This document shows, one piece after another, positions 28,163 through 36,211 of a stretch of DNA of 64,000 nt (its first letter is position 1; every line of letters begins with the position of its first letter). This DNA is from CAZGXI01 sp964529715. GTDB lineage: Bacteria; Chloroflexota; Anaerolineae; Aggregatilineales; Ch27. The position numbers were made by a program, and so were the translations under genes. The notes under the pieces were generated by a model. That model searched no databases, was not told the DNA's origin, and saw only the letters and a list, made by a program, of their open reading frames with translations. The stretch is from positions 61,905 through 125,904 of the forward strand of contig CAZGXI010000009.1 in assembly GCA_964529715.1 (NCBI GenBank). Direction: 5' to 3'.

Positions 28163-29029
28163 TCAATCTTGGGCTGACAGCCGCCTTTCCATCCACTGCA
28201 CACCGAGCGAGAGCAGGATCGTCATGGTCAGGTAGAGAAAGGCAACCGTGTTGTAAGTCTCGAAGAAGCGGAACGTGCTGGCCGAGTAGAGCTTGCCCAA
28301 CTGGGTGATGTCTGGCACGCCGAGCACCGACACCAGCGACGAGTCCTTGAGCATGGCGATAAAGTCGTTGCCCAGCGGCGGCAGCACGCGCCGGATCGCC
28401 TGTGGCAGGATCACGTAGCGCATGGCCTGCCAGTAACTCATACCCAGTGCGCGGGCGGCTTCCATCTGGCCGCGTTCGATGGACTCGATCCCCGCGCGGA
28501 AAATCTCCGACAGGAAAGCCGCGTAACCGAGCGTCAACGCCAGGATGGCCCGCGCGGTGAAGTCGAAACTGCGGATCGACATTTCCGCCATCGACGTGCC
28601 GAGTGAAGGCAGCAGAGAGATGCTCAGCATCCCTTCGCCGAGCCGGTTGATCCCGTCCACCAGCGCGGGCGCACCGACGAAAGCAATGTAGTACAGCAGC
28701 ACCAGCATCGGCACGCCGCGCACAATCTCCACGTATAGCGATGCCAGGTGGTAGACAACTTTGTTGCTGGAAACGCGCGCCAGCCCCAGCAACAGCCCCA
28801 GTGCCATCGCCAGGGCGTAGGCCACAATGGTCACGTACACTGTCACAACGACGCCGTTTTTGAGGGCGTTGAAAATAACCGTGTACGTTTCGTTTGTCAG
28901 AATCGACCACAGAATCAGCACGCCGAGCAAGGCAGCGATCAGCAGCCACCAGGGCAGGTGGCTCAGGCGGTCGGTCAGGGGCAGGGCGCGCGACTGACCC
29001 AGGATTTTCGGCTTTTCAGAGAGGCTCAT
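28163..29029 (-). CDS. Polar amino-acid ABC transporter permease
   Basis: 288 residues with several transmembrane helices. The family pattern of the HisM/GlnP type is clear: ARVSSNKVVYHLASLYVEIVRGVPMLVLLYYIAF, the EAA loop FRAGIESIERGQMEAARALGMSYWQAMRYVILPQAIRRVLPPLGNDFIAMLKDSSLVSVLG, where the EAA...G motif contacts the ATPase. It lies downstream of the binding-protein gene on the same strand, separated by a hairpin. No ATP-binding subunit is present in the window. Imports probably a polar amino acid; substrate not defined by sequence. Confidence 0.93.
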   Translation of the reverse strand: MSLSEKPKILGQSRALPLTDRLSHLPWWLLIAALLGVLILWSILTNETYTVIFNALKNGVVVTVYVTIVAYALAMALGLLLGLARVSSNKVVYHLASLYVEIVRGVPMLVLLYYIAFVGAPALVDGINRLGEGMLSISLLPSLGTSMAEMSIRSFDFTARAILALTLGYAAFLSEIFRAGIESIERGQMEAARALGMSYWQAMRYVILPQAIRRVLPPLGNDFIAMLKDSSLVSVLGVPDITQLGKLYSASTFRFFETYNTVAFLYLTMTILLSLGVQWMERRLSAQD

Positions 29030-29051
29030 CGGCGCGGTTGCCTTTCAAACG

Positions 29052-29084
29052 GTGAGGTGCGCCGCGCCGGGCAGCGCACCTCAC
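29052..29084 (-). repeat. Intercistronic hairpin between binding protein and permease
   Basis: A perfect 11-bp inverted repeat (29052-29062 with 29074-29084, GTGAGGTGCGC type) with an 11-base loop, between the stop of the binding-protein gene and the start of the permease gene, no T-run. Such hairpins often stabilise upstream mRNA so the binding protein is made in excess (compare malE-malF); that role here is inference. Confidence 0.7.
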
Positions 29085-29108
29085 AGAATGCTTCCGCTGG
29101 GTAAGGGA

Positions 29109-30668
29109 TTATCCCTGCCCGCCGGAGGGGTCGTAGAGGAAGAACCACTTGTTGTCGAGGTAGCTCAGGAAGCCGTCGGTGCTCATGGCGGCGATAGCGG
29201 CGTTGACAGGTTCGACGAGGTCAGAGCCGGGGGTGAAGATGAAGCCGAAGTCCTCAGAGGAGAGGGAGTCGCCGACGATCTTGAGGGCGTCGGGGTTAGC
29301 GCCGATGTAGCCGCGTGAGGAGGCAGCGTCCATGATGGTGGCGTCCACGTCGCCGGAGATGACAGCCTGGACGGCAGCGCCGAAGTTGTCGAACAGGACG
29401 ATGCGGGGGTTCTGCTCGTTGCCATCCAAGACGGTGTAGACGGCGGTGTAGAAGGGGGTGGTGCCAGCCTGGACGCCGATGAGCAGGTCAGGGTTGGCGG
29501 CGAACTCTGCTGCATCGGTGAAGCGGTCCTCGTCGGCGCGGACGAGCAAGAACTGCTCCAGGGTCATGTAGGGGATGGAGAAGTCCACCTGTTGGGCGCG
29601 TTCCTCGGTGATAGTGATGCCGTCCATGCCGATGTCGAACTGCCCCTCGGCCACTGCGGGGATCATGGCATCCCAGCCGATGACGTTCCACTCTACCACG
29701 CAGTTCAGCCGACGGCAGATCTCTGCCATCGCATCATACTCCCAGCCCATCGCCTGGCCCGTCGCCGGGTCCACGAAGTTCAACGGCGTGTAGGCGTTCT
29801 CCGTCACCGCCTGAATCACCCGCCCACCCAGATCGGGCAGAATTGGGGTTTCGCCGGAGGGGTCGTAGAGGAAGAACCACTTGTTGTCGAGGTAGCTCAG
29901 GAAGCCGTCGGTGCTCATGGCGGCGATAGCGGCGTTGACAGGTTCGACGAGGTCAGAGCCGGGGGTGAAGATGAAGCCGAAGTCCTCAGAGGAGAGGGAG
30001 TCGCCGACGATCTTGAGGGCGTCGGGGTTAGCGCCGATGTAGCCGCGTGAGGAGGCAGCGTCCATGATGGTGGCGTCCACGTCGCCGGAGATGACAGCCT
30101 GGACGGCAGCGCCGAAGTTGTCGAACAGGACGATGCGGGGGTTCTGCTCGTTGCCATCCAAGACGGTGTAGACGGCGGTGTAGAAGGGGGTGGTGCCAGC
30201 CTGGACGCCGATGAGCAGGTCAGGGTTGGCGGCGAACTCTGCTGCATCGGTGAAGCGGTCCTCGTCGGCGCGGACGAGCAAGAACTGCTCCAGGGTCATG
30301 TAGGGGATGGAGAAGTCCACCTGTTGGGCGCGTTCCTCGGTGATAGTGATGCCGTCCATGCCGATGTCGAACTGCCCCTCGGCCACTGCGGGGATCATGG
30401 CATCCCAGCCGATGACGTTCCACTCTACCACGCAGTTCAGCCGACGGCAGATCTCTGCCATCGCATCATACTCCCAGCCCATCGCCTGGCCCGTCGCCGG
30501 GTCCACGAAGTTCAACGGCGTGTAGGCGTTCTCCGTCACCGCCTGAATCACCCGCCCACCCAGATCGGGCAGTTCTCCCCACTGGGCGCGAGCGGCGGGC
30601 AACGGCGCAACCGCCAGGATCAGGGTCAGGGCAACCAGCAACGTCAGCAAATGAGTCTGGCGTAACAC
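29109..30668 (-). CDS. ABC amino-acid-binding protein with two identical tandem solute-binding domains
   Basis: 519 residues from the GTG at 30668, which has AGGAGG nine bases upstream and gives a good signal peptide ending ARAQ; the frame is open to 30722. Two SBP_bac_3 domains (each about 240 residues, LPDLGGRVIQAVTENAYTP to FLYDPSG) follow in tandem. The proteins and DNA of the two copies are identical over 721 bp, apart from a linker ETPI between them. Each copy has the hallmark DGITITEERAQQVDFSIPYM. Such domains bind polar amino acids outside the cell; duplicated domains can raise ligand capture. The permease gene follows; the exactness of the repeat could also reflect assembly. Confidence 0.85.
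   Translation of the reverse strand: MLRQTHLLTLLVALTLILAVAPLPAARAQWGELPDLGGRVIQAVTENAYTPLNFVDPATGQAMGWEYDAMAEICRRLNCVVEWNVIGWDAMIPAVAEGQFDIGMDGITITEERAQQVDFSIPYMTLEQFLLVRADEDRFTDAAEFAANPDLLIGVQAGTTPFYTAVYTVLDGNEQNPRIVLFDNFGAAVQAVISGDVDATIMDAASSRGYIGANPDALKIVGDSLSSEDFGFIFTPGSDLVEPVNAAIAAMSTDGFLSYLDNKWFFLYDPSGETPILPDLGGRVIQAVTENAYTPLNFVDPATGQAMGWEYDAMAEICRRLNCVVEWNVIGWDAMIPAVAEGQFDIGMDGITITEERAQQVDFSIPYMTLEQFLLVRADEDRFTDAAEFAANPDLLIGVQAGTTPFYTAVYTVLDGNEQNPRIVLFDNFGAAVQAVISGDVDATIMDAASSRGYIGANPDALKIVGDSLSSEDFGFIFTPGSDLVEPVNAAIAAMSTDGFLSYLDNKWFFLYDPSGGQG
29120..29840. repeat. 721-bp direct repeat, C-terminal domain copy
   Basis: This block matches 29852-30572 base for base wherever compared, at a constant offset of 732 bp; antisense and sense translations of both copies are identical. 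It encodes the C-terminal solute-binding domain. Boundary on the left: 29119 differs from 29851. Confidence 0.9.
29852..30572. repeat. 721-bp direct repeat, N-terminal domain copy
   Basis: Second copy of the repeat, encoding the N-terminal binding domain. The 11 bases between copies (29841-29851) match neither the sequence before this copy nor after the other, so a simple slippage event would not by itself give this junction. Confidence 0.9.
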
Positions 30669-30755
30669 AGGTCCATTCCTCCTGAATTTTTCGGGCATCT
30701 TTTCGACAGTAAATGTTACCACGTCATCTTCGATGCGACACCTGATCGCTTGTGT

Positions 30756-31679
30756 TCATCCAAGGGGGTCGGTAGAGCGGACCAGGTGCAAGCCCTGAGC
30801 TTCAAACTGTGTCAGGGCGGCGTTTGCTAGCGCGTCGAAATCGATCTGTGGGTGAACGACCGACGAGGTGCAGTCGATTAAAAAACGCAGACGAGCAATC
30901 CTGTCTGGCTGATCAGCGAAATAGCGCATGATAGACGTGGCGGTTTCCAGTACACAGTGGCTTTTGGCCTGCCCGGCGATGTAAACCAGGTCGTAGCTGG
31001 TGAGCATCTCTAAAAACTGCCGGTTCAGGTCGCCGAACGGGTGATCGGGCACCTTCACTTCCGGTTCCAGGATAGAGTAGTTTTCTGTCTTGGGAATTGC
31101 GCCTTTGGTGAGAAAAATGGGCTGCGCCCGCCGCGCACCGGCGTGATAGGCAATGGCCTCGTACAGCGCCGGGGTCAGCGTCTGGCCAGGTGTGCCGATC
31201 ATGGTATGGAAGGGCCAGATCGTCAGGATTTTCTTGGCCTGAGCTTCCAATGTCTGCACGTATCGAACCGACCATTCCGGCTCGAAGAGCGGCTTCCAGC
31301 GCCCCTGCCGCACGTCGTCCGCCGTGATCAAGGTGAACGGCGCGGGCGGGTTGCCGTCCTGGTCGGCCCACCAGGTCGGATAGAAAATCTGGATCGGCGT
31401 ATGACTGTCCAGCGAGGCGGCGACTGCCGTTACCTGCCCGACATGGCGGTAAAGCCATTCAATCGTCCGTCGGGTATCGTCCACCGCGCCGGGCACGCTC
31501 AACGCGCCGTCAGGGTGGATAAAATCCACCTGGGCATCGACCAGCAACAGCAACACGCGGCGATGGTCCTGGTCGGCTGGAGATAGACCGGCAGCCTGCC
31601 CCTGGGTAACTGCCTCGAAGGTATTGGGAACGTATAGGGTTCCCACTTTAGCCGGGTCGTAAAAGCTGGGAAAGGACAT
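30756..31679 (-). CDS. Isochorismatase-family cysteine hydrolase (nicotinamidase-like)
   Basis: 307 residues from the ATG at 31679 with GAGAGG eight bases upstream; the open frame reaches 31787 across a palindrome that looks regulatory. Catalytic triad of the family: Asp in LLLVDAQVDFI, Lys in LTKGA, Cys in GQAKSHCVLETA. PncA-type members hydrolyse nicotinamide; others cleave isochorismate or carbamoyl compounds. It is longer than typical nicotinamidases (about 200 residues), with extra loops (FYPTWWADQDGNPPAPFTLITADD). Function within the family is open. Same strand as the dipeptide epimerase upstream in the genome (31816 on), about 135 bp apart. Confidence 0.78.
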   Translation of the reverse strand: MSFPSFYDPAKVGTLYVPNTFEAVTQGQAAGLSPADQDHRRVLLLLVDAQVDFIHPDGALSVPGAVDDTRRTIEWLYRHVGQVTAVAASLDSHTPIQIFYPTWWADQDGNPPAPFTLITADDVRQGRWKPLFEPEWSVRYVQTLEAQAKKILTIWPFHTMIGTPGQTLTPALYEAIAYHAGARRAQPIFLTKGAIPKTENYSILEPEVKVPDHPFGDLNRQFLEMLTSYDLVYIAGQAKSHCVLETATSIMRYFADQPDRIARLRFLIDCTSSVVHPQIDFDALANAALTQFEAQGLHLVRSTDPLG

Positions 31680-31732
31680 CGCTTTACCTCTCGCCTCCGA
31701 TTTTTCTCGAACAGCATAAAAATCCCCAGGCG

Positions 31733-31761
31733 CGCTATAGCGTGTACGGTACACTATAGCG
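31733..31761. promoter_or_regulatory. Near-perfect 29-bp palindrome upstream of the isochorismatase-family gene
   Basis: CGCTATAG at 31733-31740 and CTATAGCG at 31754-31761 are inverted repeats, with a second inner pair TGTAC/GTACA around a central G. It sits about 55-80 bases before the ATG at 31679. Candidate dimeric operator, with a possible -10 (TATAGT on the minus strand) inside it. Confidence 0.5.
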
Positions 31762-31815
31762 TTGTGGGGATGTGCTTTCAAGGTCACGTTGTGATACCCG
31801 GCGTGTTTTCCTGCG

Positions 31816-32829
31816 CTACCGTTCCCTTACTCCCAGGCCGGGTGCATCTGGCAGGATCAGCCGTCCCTGTTCCCAGATCAGCCCCAGATAGGGATCATCA
31901 GCCACCAGCAGCGAGGCGTCCAGGTCGGCGTAATCGACCAGCGGGGCCAGGTGGGCCGCGGCAGTGACGCCGATGGTGCTTTCTACCATACAGCCGAGCA
32001 TCACCTTCATGCCCAGCGCGCGGGCCAGAGCAATCATCCGCCGGGCCTCGCGCAGCCCACCGCATTTGGCCAGTTTGATGTTGATCCCGCCGACGATCCC
32101 GGCCAGCCGAAGCACGTCGCTGGAATCGTGGGCCGATTCGTCTGCGATCAGCGGCGGCATCCCGGCGGGGAGCCTTTCGGCCAGCGTGCGCCAGCCGTCC
32201 AGATCGTACCGGGTGACGGGCTGCTCGATGAAGAGTAAGCTGTAACGCGCCAACCGAGGAATGATCGCCAGCGCCTCATCGACACTCCAGGCAGCGTTGG
32301 CGTCCACACACAGCCGGGCGGAAGTCTCCTCAGCGGCGATCCGCACCAGCGCCTCGTCCTGATCCAGGCTGCCGGAACCTAGTTTGAGTTTAAGCAAGGG
32401 GAAGTGTTTCACTTCCCGTACGTTTTGCCGGAATTCGGTCTCATCTGCGATGCTCAGTGTATAGGTGCTGAGCGGTGCGCGGGTTGGGTTCAATCCCCAT
32501 AGCCGGTAAAGCGGCTGGCCCAGACGTTTTCCCCAGCGGTCATGCAGTGCCATGTCGATGGCAGCGCGAGCGGCGGCGGGGCCTGGCGGCAGGCGGTCAA
32601 GCGCATCTTCCAGCAGCAATGGATTGCCTTCTAGAGCCTCCGCCAGAGCAGGGGAGGCTGTGTAGGCCATCACAGCGTCAACGGTTGTATCGTAATAGGG
32701 TACGATAGCTGCTGCGCCCAGGCCATCCTCAACGTGAATCACCACGTTCTGTCGTGTGGTGCTGACCCCATGCGCGATACGGAAAGGTGTACGCAGCATG
32801 AGGGTAATCGGTTTGGCGCGGATGTGCAT
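31816..32829 (-). CDS. Dipeptide epimerase (L-Ala-D/L-Glu epimerase type), enolase superfamily
   Basis: 337 residues from the ATG at 32829 (GGGAG eight bases upstream). Enolase-superfamily member of the MLE subgroup: acid/base lysines in LKLKLGSG and NIKLAKCGG, metal ligands Asp in CVDANAAW, Glu in FIEQPV and Asp in IADESAHDSSD. The KxK motif with the DES segment fits dipeptide epimerases that recycle murein peptides; family members vary in dipeptide preference. Muconate cycloisomerase-like activity cannot be excluded. Divergent from the aspartase/fumarase gene. Confidence 0.85.
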   Translation of the reverse strand: MHIRAKPITLMLRTPFRIAHGVSTTRQNVVIHVEDGLGAAAIVPYYDTTVDAVMAYTASPALAEALEGNPLLLEDALDRLPPGPAAARAAIDMALHDRWGKRLGQPLYRLWGLNPTRAPLSTYTLSIADETEFRQNVREVKHFPLLKLKLGSGSLDQDEALVRIAAEETSARLCVDANAAWSVDEALAIIPRLARYSLLFIEQPVTRYDLDGWRTLAERLPAGMPPLIADESAHDSSDVLRLAGIVGGINIKLAKCGGLREARRMIALARALGMKVMLGCMVESTIGVTAAAHLAPLVDYADLDASLLVADDPYLGLIWEQGRLILPDAPGLGVRER

Positions 32830-32903
32830 TTTTGTCACTCCCGGTTGTGGAGAATTTGCATCGAACATGTACCCGATATACGCGAGTCGGGGACGTTTCA
32901 GAG

Positions 32904-32909
32904 TATACT
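32904..32909 (+). promoter_or_regulatory. Candidate -10 (TATACT) for the aspartase/fumarase gene
   Basis: TATACT lies within the self-complementary AGTATACT, so the same bases could serve as -10 for either the plus-strand gene at 32948 or the minus-strand epimerase. No convincing -35 is seen in either direction. Confidence 0.35.
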
Positions 32910-32947
32910 CAAAACAGTGAGCTGGTGAACTTCTTTCAGGAGGGACA

Positions 32948-34396
32948 ATGACCGAGTTCCGTATCGAGAAGGATTCGTTGGGTGAGCTTCAGGTTCCTGC
33001 CGATGCACTGTACGGGGCGCAGACGCAGCGCGCAGTCGAAAATTTCCCGGTCAGTGGAATGCGTCCCTATCCGGCGTTCATCTGGTCAATGGCGATGATC
33101 AAGCGGGCGGCAGCGGAGGTCAATAACGACCTGGGGCTGTTCAAAGATAAGCAGGTTGACGACCGGACAATCAATGGAGCACACCTCGCGCACGCGATCA
33201 TGGCGGCGGCGGACGAAGTGATCGCAGGCAAATGGAACGCGCACTTCGTCGTCGATCCCTTTCAGGCAGGCGCAGGGACCAGCCACAACATGAATGTCAA
33301 CGAGGTCATCGCCAATCGGGCCAACCAGATTCTTGGCTTCGAGATTACTGATCCGAAGAAGCCGGTCAGCCCCAACGATCACGTCAACATGGCGCAGTCT
33401 ACCAACGACACCATCCCGACGGCCATTCGCCTGGGCTGCCTGTGGCGACTGGAGGAGTTGTTCCGCACGTTGCGCGATCTGTCGAATGCGCTGCGCGCCA
33501 AAGCCATCGAATTCGACGATATTGTAAAAAGCGGGCGCACCCACTTGCAGGATGCCGTCCCTGTGCGCTTGGGACAGGAATTCGGTGCGTATGCGAAGGC
33601 CGTCGAGCGTAACATGGACAAGATCATGCAGGCAGCGGAAGGGCTGCGACGTCTGGGCATCGGCGGCACGGCCACCGGCACCGCTCTGAACGCCCACCCG
33701 GAATATCACGCGCGCATGGTGAAAACACTGACTCGCCTCACGGGCATCCAGCTCTATGAGAGTGACGATCTGTTCGAGTCGATGCAGTCCATGCAGGATG
33801 CCGTGTTCTTCTCCGGCGCTCTGCGTGCCCTAGCGCAGGACCTGATCCGCATCGCCAACGACTTTCGCCTGCTCAGCAGCGGCCCAACAACGGGCCTAGA
33901 CGAAATTCGCCTGCCTGCCGTGCAGCCAGGATCGAGCATCATGCCGGGCAAGGTCAACCCGGTGCTGGCCGAAATGCTCGACATGGCGATGTTCCACGTT
34001 TTGGGCAACGATCTCACTGTGACACTGGCCGCGCAGGCCGGGCAGCTTGAACTCAACGTGATGATGCCCATTATCGCCCACAATCTGTTCGAGATGATGC
34101 ACGTCATTATTGGTGCGGTGAAGGCGTTCACGGAAAAATGTGTGGTCGGGCTGACGGCCAACCGCGAGAAGGCCGAGGGTTGGCTGGCGAAGAACGCCAT
34201 TCTCGTCACGGCCCTGAACCCGATTATCGGCTACCTCAAGGGCGCGGAAGTCGCCAAGAAGGCACTGGCGGAAAACCGCTCAATCTTGGACGTGGTGGTC
34301 GAACTCGGCTACATGAGCGAGGCCGACGCCCGCGCCGCGCTTGACGCCCGCGCCATGACCGAAGGCGGCATCATCGGCGTCGCGGCGGGGGGGTAA
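32948..34396 (+). CDS. Aspartate ammonia-lyase / class II fumarase family enzyme
   Basis: 482 residues with a strong ribosome site (AGGAGGG) before the ATG. Aspartase/fumarase superfamily: GSSIMPGKVNPV is the signature, and the catalytic loop serine is in it. Features point both ways: the N-terminus (LYGAQTQRAVENFPVSG) is fumarase-like, while GAGTSHNMNVNEVIANRA and AGQLELNVMMPII are closer to aspartase. Fumarase would act in the TCA cycle, aspartase in aspartate deamination to fumarate. Both remain possible; neither neighbour settles it. Followed by a palindrome and the convergent treS. Confidence 0.9.
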   Translation: MTEFRIEKDSLGELQVPADALYGAQTQRAVENFPVSGMRPYPAFIWSMAMIKRAAAEVNNDLGLFKDKQVDDRTINGAHLAHAIMAAADEVIAGKWNAHFVVDPFQAGAGTSHNMNVNEVIANRANQILGFEITDPKKPVSPNDHVNMAQSTNDTIPTAIRLGCLWRLEELFRTLRDLSNALRAKAIEFDDIVKSGRTHLQDAVPVRLGQEFGAYAKAVERNMDKIMQAAEGLRRLGIGGTATGTALNAHPEYHARMVKTLTRLTGIQLYESDDLFESMQSMQDAVFFSGALRALAQDLIRIANDFRLLSSGPTTGLDEIRLPAVQPGSSIMPGKVNPVLAEMLDMAMFHVLGNDLTVTLAAQAGQLELNVMMPIIAHNLFEMMHVIIGAVKAFTEKCVVGLTANREKAEGWLAKNAILVTALNPIIGYLKGAEVAKKALAENRSILDVVVELGYMSEADARAALDARAMTEGGIIGVAAGG

Positions 34397-34408
34397 GGGA
34401 TTGTTGAG

Positions 34409-34436
34409 GTAGGGGCGCAGCATGCTGCGTCCCTAC
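34409..34436. repeat. Intergenic palindrome between the aspartase/fumarase and treS
   Basis: GTAGGGGCGCAG (34409-34420) pairs with CTGCGTCCCTAC (34425-34436), one G-T wobble, loop CATG, in the 51-bp gap between convergent genes. No T-run on either strand. Similar in form to the palindrome at 15511-15538. Confidence 0.65.
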
Positions 34437-34447
34437 TACAGATATAG

Positions 34448-36046
34448 TTAAACCGTCCGCAACCAGAAGTAGCCGTAAGGCGGTAGAGTCATCTGTTCCG
34501 CCGGAGAATATTCTCGCCCGGTCAGTAGATCGGTCAGCGTTTGCCCGGCGAAGGGGCCGAGCGGTGTTTCGACCGGCGAGTCGGACAGATTGTGCAGCGC
34601 CAGCAACGTATCCCGATCGCTGGCGCGCCAGAACCCCAGCACCGACAGCGGCGCGCTTGCCAGCCAGTTAAGCGTTCCTTCTGCCAGAACGGGCAATGCC
34701 TTGAATGTCAATACCAGGTGGCGGATGGTGTTCAGCAGCGAGCCGGGTTCGTCGCGCTGTGCGGCCACGTTGACTGTCCGATAGCCGTAAACCGGATCGT
34801 CAATAACCGGAGCGTATAGATTTTCCGGTGCGGCAGTGGAAAAACCTGCGTTCAGCCCGGAATCCCATTGCATGGGCGTGCGCAGGCCGTTGCGATCTGC
34901 CAGCGAAATGTTGTCGCCCATGCCGATCTCGTCTCCGTAGTAGAGAACGGGCGTCCCCGGCAGGGTCAGCAGCATGGAGTAGAGCAGGCGGATTTTGCGT
35001 GGGTCGTTGTCCATCAGCGGGGCCAGGCGGCGGCGGATGCCCAGGTTCAGCCGCTGGCGTGGATCGGGGGCATAAAAGTCCCACATAAAAGCGCGCTCTT
35101 CCGGCGTGACCATTTCCAGCGTCAGCTCGTCGTGGCAGCGCAGAAAGGTGCCCCACTGGCAGTTGGCGGGGATGGTGGGGGTGTCGGCCAGGATGTTCAC
35201 GATACTGGTGCGATCGGCCTTTGCCAGTGCCATGTACAAGCGGGGCATAACCGGGAAGTGGAACGCCATATGGAACTCGTCGCCGTCGGCGAAGTATGGA
35301 CGCAGGTCGTTAGGCCACTGGTTTGCTTCGGCCAATAGCACCGCGCCGGGATAGTGCTCGTCCACGAAGCGCCGCATCCGCTTAAGATATTCGTGTGTTT
35401 CCGGCAGGTTTTCGCAGTTGGTCCCTTCGCGTTCGTAGAGGTAGGGCACGGCGTCCACGCGCAGCCCGTCCAGCCCCAGGTCCATCCAGAACTTCACCAC
35501 GTCCAGCATGGCCTGCTGAACCTTTGGGTTGTCATAGTTGAGGTCCGGCTGGCTGCGGAAGAAGCGATGCCAGTAGTATTGCCCGCTGGCCGGGTCGAGC
35601 GTCCAGTTAGAAGGCTCACTGTCGCAGAAGATCACGCGCGTCCCGGCGTAGCGATCCGGTGTGTCGCTCCATACGTAGTAGTCACGCAGCCGCGAATCGC
35701 GGGATCGCCGCGCCATGCGGAACCAGGGATGTTGCTCAGAAGTGTGGTTGATCACCATGTCCAGGATCAGGCGCATGTTGCGCGCGTGCATCTCATCCAC
35801 CACCAGCCGGAATTCTTCAATGACGCCATAGTTGGGATGGATGCCGTAGAAACTGGAAATATCGTAGCCGTCATCTTGGAGGGGAGAAGGATAAATCGGC
35901 GTCATCCAGACACAATCTACGCCGAGCCATTGCAGATAATCGAGCTTTTCCAACAGCCCGCCGAAATCACCCCAGCCATCGCCGTTGCCATCGGCAAAGG
36001 CGCGGAGATAAAGCTCGTAAAAGACGGCATTTTTGTACCAGGTCAT
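34448..36046 (-). CDS. treS: Trehalose synthase (maltose alpha-D-glucosyltransferase)
   Basis: 532-residue GH13 enzyme interconverting maltose and trehalose. GH13 regions are present: DMVINHTSEQHPWF, GLDGLRVDAVPYLYEREGTNCENLPETHEYLK with the nucleophile Asp, LLAEANQW with the acid/base Glu, and RCHDELT with the third Asp. The DRNGLRTPMQW segment and the TNCENLPETHEYLK loop are typical of TreS rather than plain alpha-amylase. It lacks a fused C-terminal maltokinase, which is common in some TreS proteins. Ends 51 bp from the convergent aspartase/fumarase gene. Trehalose serves as a compatible solute. Confidence 0.92.
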   Translation of the reverse strand: MTWYKNAVFYELYLRAFADGNGDGWGDFGGLLEKLDYLQWLGVDCVWMTPIYPSPLQDDGYDISSFYGIHPNYGVIEEFRLVVDEMHARNMRLILDMVINHTSEQHPWFRMARRSRDSRLRDYYVWSDTPDRYAGTRVIFCDSEPSNWTLDPASGQYYWHRFFRSQPDLNYDNPKVQQAMLDVVKFWMDLGLDGLRVDAVPYLYEREGTNCENLPETHEYLKRMRRFVDEHYPGAVLLAEANQWPNDLRPYFADGDEFHMAFHFPVMPRLYMALAKADRTSIVNILADTPTIPANCQWGTFLRCHDELTLEMVTPEERAFMWDFYAPDPRQRLNLGIRRRLAPLMDNDPRKIRLLYSMLLTLPGTPVLYYGDEIGMGDNISLADRNGLRTPMQWDSGLNAGFSTAAPENLYAPVIDDPVYGYRTVNVAAQRDEPGSLLNTIRHLVLTFKALPVLAEGTLNWLASAPLSVLGFWRASDRDTLLALHNLSDSPVETPLGPFAGQTLTDLLTGREYSPAEQMTLPPYGYFWLRTV

Positions 36047-36153
36047 GCCAGACAGTCCTTATCGCGTGTGTCGGGAAAATAGCCAGTGGAAGTTACGCGG
36101 ATGCGCCGCCGATAGCGGGCATTATACTCTCATCTTGCTGGTGCTGGAATCGC

Positions 36154-36180
36154 ACAGCGGCGGACTTGGCCCGCCGCTGT
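36154..36180. repeat. ACAGCGGCGG palindrome between treS and the DHODH-like gene
   Basis: Perfect 10-bp inverted repeat (36154-36163 with 36171-36180), loop ACTTGGC. Same core as copies near 19893, 28095 and 55167. Located upstream of treS and downstream of the DHODH-like gene. Confidence 0.7.
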
Positions 36181-36211
36181 CACATGGTTTAGCCCTACCT
36201 GCCGCGCGATC

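Noticed and set aside
29109..30668. CRISPR-like or phage-repeat reading of the 721-bp repeat
   Set aside because: There are only two copies, they are in frame and protein-coding, and no spacers or leader sequence are present.
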